64,000 nt of DNA from Hyphomicrobium sp. D-2. GTDB lineage: Bacteria > Pseudomonadota > Alphaproteobacteria > Rhizobiales > Hyphomicrobiaceae. The translations under genes and the position numbers were made by a program. The DNA is taken from positions 250,501-314,500 of the forward strand of contig NZ_JARXLA010000008.1 of assembly GCF_029872155.1 (NCBI RefSeq), in the 5' to 3' direction. Below are positions 6,924-16,238 of this stretch, piece by piece. The notes under the pieces were generated by a model. The model was not told the origin of the DNA. It saw only the letters and a list, made by a program, of their open reading frames with translations, and did not search any database. The stretch's first letter is position 1. Every line of letters starts with the position of its first letter.

Positions 6924-8021
6924 TCACGCGCACGCCTTGGCGCCACGCGCAAACTCAGACAACGTCCGCGTATAAATATCGGGCGACGATGAACCGCCAA
7001 TCCTGAAGATGTAATCGTTCGGCCACCATGGCCCAGCCGCCCAGGCGGTCCAGCCGATCCACACATCCCCATTGCGTTCCATCTCAGCCATGAGATCGAT
7101 CAGTGCCGCGCGGCCGGTAGCGTCATTGCCGGCTGCAAATTCCCCCAGGAATGCGCGCAAACCGTTTTGCCGTGCCCATTCCTGAAAGGCAGCAATCCGC
7201 TGTGATCCGATCGTGGGGCTGACCGTTTGCGCCGACGTGCCGGACGAATCGGCATCGAGATACTGATGCACCTCGATCGCAAAATTATTGCCTGGATCAA
7301 CCACCCCAGCCATCGCCTCGTTGCCACTCGACAACCAGCTGTGGGCGCCCGTGTAGGCAACACCCGGCACAAGTATGAGGTTATGTGCGCCACGCGCGCG
7401 TATGGCCGCAACCGTTTCATTCACGATCGGCAGCCAGTCCGTAGCGGCTATGCCGTATGGCTCATTCATCAGCCCAAGAGCCACATCGGGCGATGTTTTG
7501 AACCGCTCAGCAAACTCACTCCAGAACGATACAAAGCTGCGCGTTGGCACCTGCTCCGATCCGATGAGATGGTCCTTCGCGAACCCATCAGCGGCAACGC
7601 GGCGGCGAGCGAAATTGTGCACGTCGAGAACCACACGCATGCCAGCGGCTTCGATCATCGACACCGCAGTGCCGAGGCGCTGCCATTCCGCAGCATCGAA
7701 AGGCGCATCCAGCAACGGCTGCAGCCGCTCCCATCGAAACGGAAGCCGCACCGTATTAAAGCCCAACCGGCGCAGTTCTTCGATGTCCGACGCCGACGGA
7801 TAGATGTAATCCTGCCCGAAGATGCCGGGCATTCTGGCGCCAAACTCTGCTCCCGCCAGATTTGCCCCACGCATCGCAAGACGCGACACGGCAGGCGCCG
7901 TGCAGGGTTCAGCCGCGACCGACGCACGACTGCCGCCGCCAATAGCAGCCGAAACCGCGACCGTCCCAACGACGAACTCTCTACGCGTCAGCGGCATCGT
8001 TTGCCCCGTGTTGTTCATCAC
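6924..8021 (-). CDS. secreted glycoside hydrolase family 5 endoglycanase (Tat signal)
   Basis: This is a 365-residue GH5 (cellulase-type) beta-glycanase. The N-terminus carries a twin-arginine signal (TRREFVVGTVAVSAA), so it should be exported folded. Family marks in order are VRLPFRWERLQP, VLDVHNFARR, the acid/base Glu in LMNEPYG, VEVHQYLD and the nucleophile Glu in AFLGEFA. All catalytic residues are present. Its start lies inside the 3' end of the Wzy gene (41-base overlap; an alternative ATG at 7997 also overlaps), so it is co-translated with the polymerase. A likely role is trimming or releasing the polymer made by this locus. The substrate is not determined. Confidence 0.88.
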   Translation of the reverse strand: MMNNTGQTMPLTRREFVVGTVAVSAAIGGGSRASVAAEPCTAPAVSRLAMRGANLAGAEFGARMPGIFGQDYIYPSASDIEELRRLGFNTVRLPFRWERLQPLLDAPFDAAEWQRLGTAVSMIEAAGMRVVLDVHNFARRRVAADGFAKDHLIGSEQVPTRSFVSFWSEFAERFKTSPDVALGLMNEPYGIAATDWLPIVNETVAAIRARGAHNLILVPGVAYTGAHSWLSSGNEAMAGVVDPGNNFAIEVHQYLDADSSGTSAQTVSPTIGSQRIAAFQEWARQNGLRAFLGEFAAGNDATGRAALIDLMAEMERNGDVWIGWTAWAAGPWWPNDYIFRIGGSSSPDIYTRTLSEFARGAKACA

Positions 8022-9267
8022 GCAGCACTAGCGCCGCGCCAAACAGGAACCACATCGGCGCCGCGGTTTTGATACCGACGAACGCGTTGCTGACCAGCAA
8101 GCCGACGGCAAGCGCCAGACAGATTCCCATGCGATAGCGGCTGAATGTGCGACTTGCGCCCTGCTGCAGTGAAACGATGCACCAGAACAACGCGACACCA
8201 AAGACCGACTGCGTGATGATGAGATAGACGATGCCGCTGTCGGCCGAAGGCGCCAGTAAGCGGTCCGACATGCCGATCCAGTCTTCGATCTGCATGTCCT
8301 GCAACATGCGAAGTGTCCAGCCGATGCGTCCCGGAAGATCGTCCTCTGTGCTTTGCAATTGCGGCATTCCGGACATCAGCATGATGCTGATGACGGCCAA
8401 CGGAAGCATGAACAGCGGCGTAACGCGCCTTATAGCTTCAGGCACAAAGCAGGCAGCACCGATCACCATCATCGACGACGCGAACGAGAAGCGACCATCG
8501 GAAGCGAACTGCATAATGATGGTAGAGAGGATCAGGAAAGTCCGTGCTTTGCCGCTAAGCCGGGTCCAGAACGCGACGATGAATGCGGTGATCGTCACCA
8601 CGTAATTGCCGAGTGACACCGGCTCAAGAAAGAACGACGACAGGCGATGCAAGCCGAAGAACGGGAAGAAGCGTTCTTCAGGACGGGTCGCACTGATGTA
8701 AAGATCGGAATCAGCATTCGTGAATTCATCGAGCGCCAGGCCACGTGTGGCGACGTAGTACTCCTTCGGGTTCAGCACCGACGAGAACGTATCCAGCGAA
8801 GCCGCTTCCCAGAGCACGCCGATCAGTATGATGATCTGCAGCGCCATAACCGTGCGCACGGCAGAGCGCTGCGAAGCCGTTATGCCAAGCATGACGAACG
8901 CGCACGGCAGCACCAGATCGCGGATGAATTTCGGGTTGAAGTCCCCCAGCGCCATCATGCGCACAAGGCCGAACGCAACCACAAACATGGCAAGCATCAG
9001 CCAGGGCTTCATCTCGGCGCGGAAGTGCAGCATCGACCATGCGCCAGCCATGCCGACCAGCATCACCTCCATGGCGATGACGGGACCGGAACCTAGCGTT
9101 ATGCCCTGCGCGTTGATGAACGCCAATCCGGCGTTGAAAAACACCGCGCCGACAACGATGAGCGGCCCCAACCAGTTCTGAGCCAATGCATGCAATCGCA
9201 CACCGGCCGGATTATGAGGTGCAGCATCAATTGAGGCGAGCGGCATCGGTGCCTTTCGGACTTCCAT
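7981..9267 (-). CDS. polysaccharide polymerase (Wzy / O-antigen ligase-like membrane protein)
   Basis: A 428-residue protein with about ten to twelve hydrophobic segments and a large periplasmic loop in the middle (residues about 165-215, KEYYVATRGLALDEF and LHRLSSFFLEPVSLGNY). This is the layout of Wzy-type polymerases and of GumE-like exopolysaccharide polymerases. The RLSSFF-EP motif is typical of bacterial capsule and EPS polymerases. It would link lipid-borne repeat units at the periplasmic face. It sits between the flippase gene (148 bases upstream) and the overlapping GH5 gene. Confidence 0.8.
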   Translation of the reverse strand: MEVRKAPMPLASIDAAPHNPAGVRLHALAQNWLGPLIVVGAVFFNAGLAFINAQGITLGSGPVIAMEVMLVGMAGAWSMLHFRAEMKPWLMLAMFVVAFGLVRMMALGDFNPKFIRDLVLPCAFVMLGITASQRSAVRTVMALQIIILIGVLWEAASLDTFSSVLNPKEYYVATRGLALDEFTNADSDLYISATRPEERFFPFFGLHRLSSFFLEPVSLGNYVVTITAFIVAFWTRLSGKARTFLILSTIIMQFASDGRFSFASSMMVIGAACFVPEAIRRVTPLFMLPLAVISIMLMSGMPQLQSTEDDLPGRIGWTLRMLQDMQIEDWIGMSDRLLAPSADSGIVYLIITQSVFGVALFWCIVSLQQGASRTFSRYRMGICLALAVGLLVSNAFVGIKTAAPMWFLFGAALVLRDEQHGANDAADA

Positions 9268-9415
9268 CTCACACGGATTTTCATCCTCGGGCGCGCAGCC
9301 TACGCCCGCGCCTCGCGGCCAGATACGCAGCCGTGAGCGGCGCCGTCAAACCCCATGCCGTCCGAGCGTAAATGTTTCGCTGTCACCAATGACGACGCGC
9401 CCGATTGGCGCAGTC

Positions 9416-10837
9416 TCATGCAGTAATCCGCTTGGCGATGCGATCGACGAGCGCGTTAAACGACAGCAGGTTGTAGCGACGCGCAGCGATCAGCGCCGCG
9501 ATGGCAAAGATAACGATGCCGCAGGCCAGCCCTGCGTAGGCATTTTCAAAACCACCGGCCACGAAACCGGAGACGAAATAAGCTGCCAGCCCGAGTCCCA
9601 CCATCACGGCCGCGCTGCCGTAGGGTAAACGCATCACGAAATTGTCGCGCCAAGCGATGAGAAACGCAGCGCATCCGACCACATTGCCCAGTAGCAGCGC
9701 AGCCGCAGCTCCAACCATCCCATACTGCGGAATCGCCAGGACGCCGACAGCCAAAACCGTCGCGGCATGCAGCGCGGTTGAAACCAGGAGCAGGCGGCTA
9801 TGCTGCAGGATGTGCACCACCTGGCCGAAGTAATATCCTCTTAATACCGCCACGACTGAGGCCGCGATGATCAACGGCAGCGCTGGCTCAACTGCGACAC
9901 GCAGATCAGCTCCAAACACGAGATCGAGGATCGGAGCAGAGAACTGCAGAAACCCCAGCGGGATGAAGGTCAGCAACGCTACGTAAGCGAGAAACGCCTG
10001 CCCTAGAACCTCGCCCGCGCTTGCCCGATCACCCGCAATGACATGCTTGCGGGCGATGGCCATGTAGGCCCCCGCTATTGCCTCCGCCGCCACAATCAGC
10101 AGCTGCCGGAACAGATCCGATACCGCACCATAGCGCCCCGTCTCCGCCAAATTCCCGAGACGCGCGAGAAGTAGACGATCAAGCTGATTACCCGCAGCTT
10201 CAAAGCCAAACGCTGGCACCAATGGCCGGCCATACATAAGAAGCTGCTGCATATCCGAGCGCTGCCAGCGCAACGCTCCGATGCGCCAGATGCTGGCCGA
10301 CAGGGCAACCGCCGCACCAATGTGGGCAAGCCCGACAGCGAGCGCCAACGACAGCGCTGTGCCAACCATGAGAATTGCTGCGACGCCAAGCACAATCATC
10401 AGGAACGAACGCACCAGTACACCGATGGCAACGATCCCTGCGTGCAATCGTGTGCGAGCAATCTCATGCATCGCGTCGTAACAGGCGAGGCCGGCGACGA
10501 GGATGCCTACGCCTACCGCCTCGGTTGCGGTGACGAAGCCGAAAGCGGTTGCCAGCCAAAGAGCCGCACCCACCAGCACGAGACCGACCAACTGCGTAAC
10601 CAGATACGCGGCAATCATGCTATTGCCGCCAACGTCTTCGCGGTAACAGGCAAAGAAGCTGAAGCGCAGCCATTGCATGGCGACGCCGTAAACAATGGTT
10701 GCGATTGCCGTGAAGAGGACGAAGCCGCCATAGGTGTCGGCGCCGCCCATGCGGACAAAGACAGCCATCGTCACCACGTTGACGATCGCGGCGAGCCCTT
10801 TCGAGCCAAAATAAAGTGCGATGTGCCGACCGATCAT
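9416..10837 (-). CDS. polysaccharide flippase (Wzx, PST/MATE-type)
   Basis: A 473-residue protein with about twelve to fourteen membrane segments. The start MIGRHIALYFGSKGLAAIVN and the conserved stretch with a charged helix in the sixth segment region (GRPLVPAFGFEAAGNQLDRL) match the polysaccharide transporter (RfbX/Wzx) family. It would move undecaprenyl-linked repeat units across the inner membrane. It is the first gene of the leftward wzx-wzy-GH5-wecG group. A 284-base gap separates it from the divergent GT4 gene, so promoters of both are expected there. Confidence 0.85.
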   Translation of the reverse strand: MIGRHIALYFGSKGLAAIVNVVTMAVFVRMGGADTYGGFVLFTAIATIVYGVAMQWLRFSFFACYREDVGGNSMIAAYLVTQLVGLVLVGAALWLATAFGFVTATEAVGVGILVAGLACYDAMHEIARTRLHAGIVAIGVLVRSFLMIVLGVAAILMVGTALSLALAVGLAHIGAAVALSASIWRIGALRWQRSDMQQLLMYGRPLVPAFGFEAAGNQLDRLLLARLGNLAETGRYGAVSDLFRQLLIVAAEAIAGAYMAIARKHVIAGDRASAGEVLGQAFLAYVALLTFIPLGFLQFSAPILDLVFGADLRVAVEPALPLIIAASVVAVLRGYYFGQVVHILQHSRLLLVSTALHAATVLAVGVLAIPQYGMVGAAAALLLGNVVGCAAFLIAWRDNFVMRLPYGSAAVMVGLGLAAYFVSGFVAGGFENAYAGLACGIVIFAIAALIAARRYNLLSFNALVDRIAKRITA

Positions 10838-11121
10838 AAAATCGCTCTACGCCCTCGTTCTTTCGACCGGTCTGCCACCGCCTCGCGGCTTACTGCCGCC
10901 CCGCCCATGCGCTCAGAAACCGATGGAATGCAAACTTAATCTTAATCTGGCTTCGGGCCACAGCACGGCAACTTGCAACGAATTTGTTAAAGTTTGCGAC
11001 ATGATAACAATCGCCACCGGCGGCTGAATGTTGATATTCCTCTGCCGACGTCCGAAGGCATGGAACGCGCACTCTTTTGCGCCGAACCAACTGCGAATTA
11101 CCAGCGTTTGTGCGGGGTTTG

Positions 11122-12195
11122 ATGAAGGTACTTCTCTTGGGTGGCTCTACGGGCCAACGCGGCGGCGTGGAAGCGTTCTGCAACCGCGCCCAGAAGGCAC
11201 TGGCGCTGTACGGACCGCACGAGGTGCACCACCAGAATGCCGACACAGCCTTTCTCTCGATAGGCAAGCTTCCCGGACTGGTGAAGGGCATGGCAAAACT
11301 TGCCCGTCAGCGCAGCGAAACCGACTGCCTATGGCTGCAATACTCCAATCTGCCGGACCTGTTCTATTTGCCCTGGGCGAAGCTGTTGGGCTTCCGCACG
11401 GTTGTAACACCGCACCTCGGCGCCAACTGGAAATCCCAAAGCAACCCCCGCCTTCGCACACTCAGCAACAGGTTGCTTCGTCTGGCAGACCGCATTGCGC
11501 TGTTGTCGCCAACACAGAAGAACGAACTGGCACTGCCCGATAACGTGCCGCAAACAAGCTTGCGAACGTTCCTGGCTGGCAATGCACTCGCCGCTAAGGC
11601 GCCCTCCGAACCGGCTCCCGCCAATGTGCTGCGTCTAACCCACGTATCGCGTCTGTCGGAAGGCAAGGGTACGTTTCATTTCGTCGATGTTTGCCGCCTG
11701 CTGAAGCAGCGCGACATCAATTTTACCGCCACCATCGTTGGCTCTGCCGACAATGCCACGCTACAACGGCTGACCGACGCGATTGCAGCAGCGGGCCTCA
11801 GCGACCAGATTGCATTGCTCGGCAGCTTGAATGAAGAGCAGTATACCGACGTGCTCCGGAACTCCGACGCGGTGGTGCATCTTTCGACTGTAGACTCATT
11901 TCCCCTGATCGTTCTGGAAGCGATCGCATGCGCCGCGTTTCCGATCTGTATTGATCTTGCCGGCGCCACCTCGATGATAAACACCTACGCCGGTCACCTG
12001 GTGCCCCAGCAGAATTGCGCGGCATTGACAGCCGAATATCTGGCCACCAAACCGCTGGCTGAGTTACGCCGCGAGGCGGAAACGGCGGGCGAGCGCGTGC
12101 GCGCCGATTACGGATGGGCTGCCTGCGTGTCGGCACTCGACAGGACGCTACAGGACACCGTGGAAACGCCAGCGGCCGAGCGTGCAGCGGCCTGA
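11122..12195 (+). CDS. glycosyltransferase family 4 (GT-B fold)
   Basis: I choose the ATG at 11122 (357 residues, MKVLLLGGSTGQRGGVEAFC), because earlier in-frame codons add a non-homologous leader. The N-terminal Rossmann half has the GG-glycine loop and the motif TPHLGANWKS. The C-terminal half has LTHVSRLSEGKGTFHFVDVC and the donor-binding E-x7-E segment (DSFPLIVLEAIACAAFP). This is a retaining GT4 enzyme like those building exopolysaccharide repeat units. It stands alone on the plus strand between the leftward wzx cluster and the convergent GumC-like gene. Donor and acceptor sugars are unknown. Confidence 0.85.
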   Translation: MKVLLLGGSTGQRGGVEAFCNRAQKALALYGPHEVHHQNADTAFLSIGKLPGLVKGMAKLARQRSETDCLWLQYSNLPDLFYLPWAKLLGFRTVVTPHLGANWKSQSNPRLRTLSNRLLRLADRIALLSPTQKNELALPDNVPQTSLRTFLAGNALAAKAPSEPAPANVLRLTHVSRLSEGKGTFHFVDVCRLLKQRDINFTATIVGSADNATLQRLTDAIAAAGLSDQIALLGSLNEEQYTDVLRNSDAVVHLSTVDSFPLIVLEAIACAAFPICIDLAGATSMINTYAGHLVPQQNCAALTAEYLATKPLAELRREAETAGERVRADYGWAACVSALDRTLQDTVETPAAERAAA

Positions 12196-12240
12196 CAGTC
12201 TTAAATTGTGAGGCTCGCACAAACCGCTTGCGCGGCGCAT

Positions 12241-13647
12241 TTACTGGCGCTTGGCATCAGACTGATTGCGGCGACCGAACAACGCCACCCAACCAACGCC
12301 AGACATCAGGCCGAGCACCAGCGCCATCACCAGTATCATGCCGCGTGGGCTTGACGGATCAACCGGCGGCAGGGCTTCTGCGATAACGCGCGCGCTCGAC
12401 GTATCGATGCGACCCTGCGCTCCAATTTCCTTCGCGCGAACGAGGAACGCTTCATAGATCTGCCGATTGGAATCGGCGACACGCTCAAGCTCCCGCAACT
12501 TCACCATCGCGTCGTTGGACTGGATCGTTGTGTGCTTCAACGTTTCAAGATCGCTATTTAGCGCGCGCTCACTGGCCAGGGCGCGTTCGTATTCCGACTT
12601 CGCCGACGCCGCTATCCGTTTCAGCTCTTCCGCGATTAAACGCCGGTATGCCGCGCGCTGCTCATTCAGCACCTTCAGTTCCGGATGCTTCTTGCCCAGC
12701 AGCGCTTCTGCAGCACCATAGCGCCGCATCAACTGTGCATATTGCGCGCGTAGATTTGCGATGGTCGTCGACTGCACGGCCTCAAGACTGGAATCGGGAT
12801 CGGCGCCGCTTTTCAGCAGCGCATCAATCTGCTCCATCCTCGCGCGCTGCTGCACAACATTTGCGTGCTCGACATTCAGTCGCGTGTTCATCTCCTCAAG
12901 CTGCTGGTCGGACATAAGCCGCGCAGCCGAACCGATGAGATTGTGCTTCGCTTTGAAGGTCTGAACCGCGCTCTCGGATTGTCGCAAACGGTCCGCCAGC
13001 TCGTTCAGACGGGAGGTCATCGATGCTTCGATGCGCTCCGCGGCCGCCTCGCGCGCATTGACCTCGCGCTCGATATACAGCTTGGCCATCGCATCGGCGA
13101 TATCCGCCGACTTGAGCGGATCTTCTGTGCGCGCCGTAAACACAAGCACATAACTGCGGCTTTCGCGCCGAACGTTTACCGCCCGCTCCAGTTCACGTAG
13201 CGCACGCGTCTCATCGTCTTCCCCGCCGCCCGGAGATGACAGCATTGAACGAAGTCCTGAGAGCAAGCCTGGCGGGCGCACAAATTCGGGATCGCTCGCG
13301 AGATGCAATTCCTGCACAACGGCCCGTAGCACCGCTTCCGACTGAGCTACACGAAGCTGACTTTCAACCAGGGAACTAGCGAGCTCATTCGTTTCCGAAC
13401 GCGGCGTCACGTCATTTTGCACAACCTGCAGGCCGCGCGGATCGAGGAACACTTCCGTGCTGGCCGTGTAGCGCGGGGGAACAAGCAGCAGATACGCTAC
13501 GGCCAGCGCGAGCGCCAATGCCACAAACAGCAATATTGTTCTGGCGCCGGAACGCAGCATCGCGGCCCAGTCATACGGGTCTACGCTCCAATGATAGCCG
13601 TGCCGCGCGGCATCAGCCGACATCTTTTCATTATTCCCTTGAGCCAT
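12241..13647 (-). CDS. GumC/Wzz-type polysaccharide co-polymerase, without tyrosine kinase domain
   Basis: A 468-residue inner-membrane protein. The N-terminal cytosolic part (DPYDWAAMLRSG) precedes TM1 (residues 37-55) and the Wzz signature YTASTEVFLDPRG. A long periplasmic coiled coil (about residues 150-415) carries repeated heptads and the GNVR-like region near 390-410 (SNRQIYEAFLVRAKE). The Pro-rich exit PPVDPSSPRG leads into TM2 (435-455). The protein ends shortly after TM2, so it lacks the BY-kinase domain seen in many relatives. It would set chain length together with Wzy. A second start codon lies nine codons in. Confidence 0.88.
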   Translation of the reverse strand: MAQGNNEKMSADAARHGYHWSVDPYDWAAMLRSGARTILLFVALALALAVAYLLLVPPRYTASTEVFLDPRGLQVVQNDVTPRSETNELASSLVESQLRVAQSEAVLRAVVQELHLASDPEFVRPPGLLSGLRSMLSSPGGGEDDETRALRELERAVNVRRESRSYVLVFTARTEDPLKSADIADAMAKLYIEREVNAREAAAERIEASMTSRLNELADRLRQSESAVQTFKAKHNLIGSAARLMSDQQLEEMNTRLNVEHANVVQQRARMEQIDALLKSGADPDSSLEAVQSTTIANLRAQYAQLMRRYGAAEALLGKKHPELKVLNEQRAAYRRLIAEELKRIAASAKSEYERALASERALNSDLETLKHTTIQSNDAMVKLRELERVADSNRQIYEAFLVRAKEIGAQGRIDTSSARVIAEALPPVDPSSPRGMILVMALVLGLMSGVGWVALFGRRNQSDAKRQ

Positions 13648-13862
13648 CGCGGCTTAACTTTAGGCGCCAGTGAAAAACAACATACCCCGCGTGCGCAGTA
13701 TGCGGGACATTTCGGGGCGGGCCACGTCTGCTTGCGTTTCAGTGTTAATCATATGGCGTTGAACCGACGGTGCTCGGGCGCAGAGGACCCGCTTTCGCAA
13801 GCAAATCCACACACCCAACGTGCCTTTCCGAAACGCTATTGCCTCGAAACGGGATGGCTCAA

Positions 13863-15014
13863 TCAGGCGGCGCGCCTTCCCGCTCCAAGTTCCTGCAATA
13901 GTGCATCGGCTGCTGCTTCCGCTGCACTTCCCATGCCACACCACAGCGGCAGCCGCAGAAGTCTCGCGGGCAATGCGTCCGTCACCTCCATAGAGCCGTG
14001 GCTACGCCCGAAACGCTGGCCGGCGGGCGACGAATGCAGCGGAATATAGTGGAACGCCGAACCGATATTGCGCTTCTTCAACTCGCCGATCATGGCGTTG
14101 CGCTGCTCGTTGCTCGGCAGCAGCACGTAATAGATGTGTCCGTTGTGGACGCATTCACCCGGGACCTTCGGCCGTTGCAGCAAACCTTCCTGCTCAGCCG
14201 CCGCAAAGGCCTCATGATAGAAGTTCCAACTGTGCAGACGGTCAGCAATGATCTCTTCGGCGGCTTCGAGTTGCGCGCGCAATACAGCAGCCGTTATCTC
14301 GCTGGGCAAAAACGATGCGCCCTTATCGACCCACGTATATTTGTCGACCTGGCCAAGCATGAAGGCCGTGCGGTTGGTGCCTTTTTCGCCATGCACACGG
14401 GAGCGCGCGTACTGGTCATCAGTCGACATGATCAGCGCACCGCCCTCGCCGCTGACGATGTTTTTTGTTTCGTGGAAGCTGAAGCAGGCCATGTCCGCCA
14501 GCGTACCGGCCGGGCGGCCTTTGTAGGTTGCCAGCAGAGCCTGGGCCGCATCCTCCACCACCAGCAGGCCGTGTTTGCGCGCTATCCTATTGATCGCATC
14601 CATCTCGGCGCAAACAGCCGCATAATGCACGACATAGATCGCCTTTGTCCGTTCGGTGATCGCCGCCTCAATAAGCGTCTCGTCGATGTTGAGTGTATCG
14701 GGGCGAATATCGACGAACACCGGAACGCCGCCGCGCATCACTACAGCGTTAGCGGTCGAAACGAAGGTGAACGACGGCATGATGACTTCGTCGCCGGGTT
14801 CTATGCCGCAAAGAAGGGCAGCCAGTTCCAGCGCCGAGGTGCACGACGTTGTTAGCAATGCGTGGGGCGCCGACAGCTTTTCCTTCAGCCAGGATTGGCA
14901 CCAACGCGAATGCTGCCCATCGGCGGCCATATGACGCGCGGTTAAGGCCTCAGCAATAAGTTCCAACTCTCGGCCAGTTGCAGGCGCGCGGTTAAACGGT
15001 ACGAATGCGGACAA
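13863..15014 (-). CDS. wecE: WecE-type dTDP-4-dehydro-6-deoxy-glucose aminotransferase (DegT/DnrJ/EryC1)
   Basis: The 383 residues follow E. coli WecE closely: VPFNRAPATGRELE at the start, the cofactor-binding stretch TTSCTSALELAALLCGIEPG, and GDEVIMPSFTFVSTANAVV. VEDAAQALLATYKGR follows, and the PLP lysine lies in SFHETKNIVSGEGG. EKGTNRTAFMLGQVDKYTW and the substrate region after it are also conserved. The enzyme transfers an amino group from glutamate to a dTDP-4-keto-6-deoxy sugar, giving dTDP-4-amino-4,6-dideoxygalactose (Fuc4N). RmlA nearby would supply dTDP-glucose, but no RmlB dehydratase is visible in the window. Confidence 0.88.
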   Translation of the reverse strand: MSAFVPFNRAPATGRELELIAEALTARHMAADGQHSRWCQSWLKEKLSAPHALLTTSCTSALELAALLCGIEPGDEVIMPSFTFVSTANAVVMRGGVPVFVDIRPDTLNIDETLIEAAITERTKAIYVVHYAAVCAEMDAINRIARKHGLLVVEDAAQALLATYKGRPAGTLADMACFSFHETKNIVSGEGGALIMSTDDQYARSRVHGEKGTNRTAFMLGQVDKYTWVDKGASFLPSEITAAVLRAQLEAAEEIIADRLHSWNFYHEAFAAAEQEGLLQRPKVPGECVHNGHIYYVLLPSNEQRNAMIGELKKRNIGSAFHYIPLHSSPAGQRFGRSHGSMEVTDALPARLLRLPLWCGMGSAAEAAADALLQELGAGRRAA

Positions 15015-15179
15015 GAGGCTCTCTCCCCGAAGAAATTACCGCGACCTTAAAACAAGGTTTTCAAAAGCTAAACGGCTCGCGGCACCTTTTAAGTATAGCC
15101 TCCATATCTCACTGCGCACGGCGCACTTATGCGCATAGTTTACCGAAAGATACTCAGCCAGGACTCAGAACGGATCGAT

Positions 15180-16238
15180 ATGGCCAGCAAAACAATTTTA
15201 GTAACCGGAGCGGGCGGCTACATTGGCAGCACCTTGGTGCCCCGCCTGCTGGAAAGCGGCAGGCGCGTTATTGCAGTCGACCGATATTTTTTCGGCAGCG
15301 ACAAGCTGGCTGATCATCCCAATCTCACGAAACTGCGCACCGATGTGCGCCTGCTTGAGCCGAGCGCATTCAGAAACGTCGACGCGGTGATCGACCTTGC
15401 AGCGCTGTCGAACGATCCGCTGGGCGATCTCTTCACCGACGAAACGTGGGAGATCAATCATCAGGCCCGTGCACGCAACGCACGCTTGGCCAAAGCCGCC
15501 GGCGTAAAGCGCTATGTGATGCCGTCGTCGTGCTCGATCTACGGCTTCTTCCCCCCATCGCAAATTCTCGACGAGGATTGTACGCCCAATCCGCTCACCG
15601 TCTACGCCAAGGCCAATCTGGCCGCCGAGCAGGATATCCGTCCTCTGGCCGATGACGACTTCACCGTCGGCGTTGTGCGCTTCTCAACGCTGTTCGGAAT
15701 CAGCCCGCGCATGCGCTTCGATCTTGCGGTCAATGGCATGACCGAAACCGCATGGCGTACCGGCAAGCTCGCATTGATGCGCGATGGCACGCAGTGGCGC
15801 CCGATGATCCATGTCCGCGACGCGGCCCGCGCACTGGAATTCATGCTGGAAGCTGACGCCGCCGCTATCAATGGCCGCGTATTCAATGCTGGCTCCAACG
15901 ATCTCAACGTGCAGATCCGCGCGCTTGCCGACAGGGTGAAAGAGCTCGTTCCGCGCGACGTAGAAATCGACTGGTACGGCGATCCCGATACACGTTCGTA
16001 TCGCGTCTCATTCGATCGCATCGCCGCGCTCGGCTATCACACCACAATGACCATTGAAGATGGCGTCCGCGAGATCGTAGACGCGCTGCAATCCAACACC
16101 CACAGCCGCAGCCTCGATACGCTGACGCTGGACTGGTATCGTGCGCTGGAAGAATGGCGTAGCCGCATCGAAGACGTTGTCATCGAAGGCAAGATCATCA
16201 AGCGCGTTGGAGGCCTTCAGTGCGCGGCATCCTCCTAG
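15180..16238 (+). CDS. NAD-dependent nucleotide-sugar epimerase/dehydratase with altered active site
   Basis: An extended SDR of 352 residues from the ATG at 15180; an in-frame ATG 17 codons upstream adds only a poor leader. The Rossmann loop GAGGYIG lies at residues 8-14, the Asp after beta-2 (VDRYFF) fits NAD, and the Ser motif is SSCSIYG. The catalytic motif reads YAKAN where the family has Y-x3-K, so Asn stands in place of the lysine. The rest of the fold is complete, including the C-terminal substrate domain. It overlaps the start of rmlA by 19 bases. It probably acts on a sugar nucleotide of the polysaccharide pathway, but its activity is uncertain because of the missing lysine. Confidence 0.8.
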   Translation: MASKTILVTGAGGYIGSTLVPRLLESGRRVIAVDRYFFGSDKLADHPNLTKLRTDVRLLEPSAFRNVDAVIDLAALSNDPLGDLFTDETWEINHQARARNARLAKAAGVKRYVMPSSCSIYGFFPPSQILDEDCTPNPLTVYAKANLAAEQDIRPLADDDFTVGVVRFSTLFGISPRMRFDLAVNGMTETAWRTGKLALMRDGTQWRPMIHVRDAARALEFMLEADAAAINGRVFNAGSNDLNVQIRALADRVKELVPRDVEIDWYGDPDTRSYRVSFDRIAALGYHTTMTIEDGVREIVDALQSNTHSRSLDTLTLDWYRALEEWRSRIEDVVIEGKIIKRVGGLQCAASS

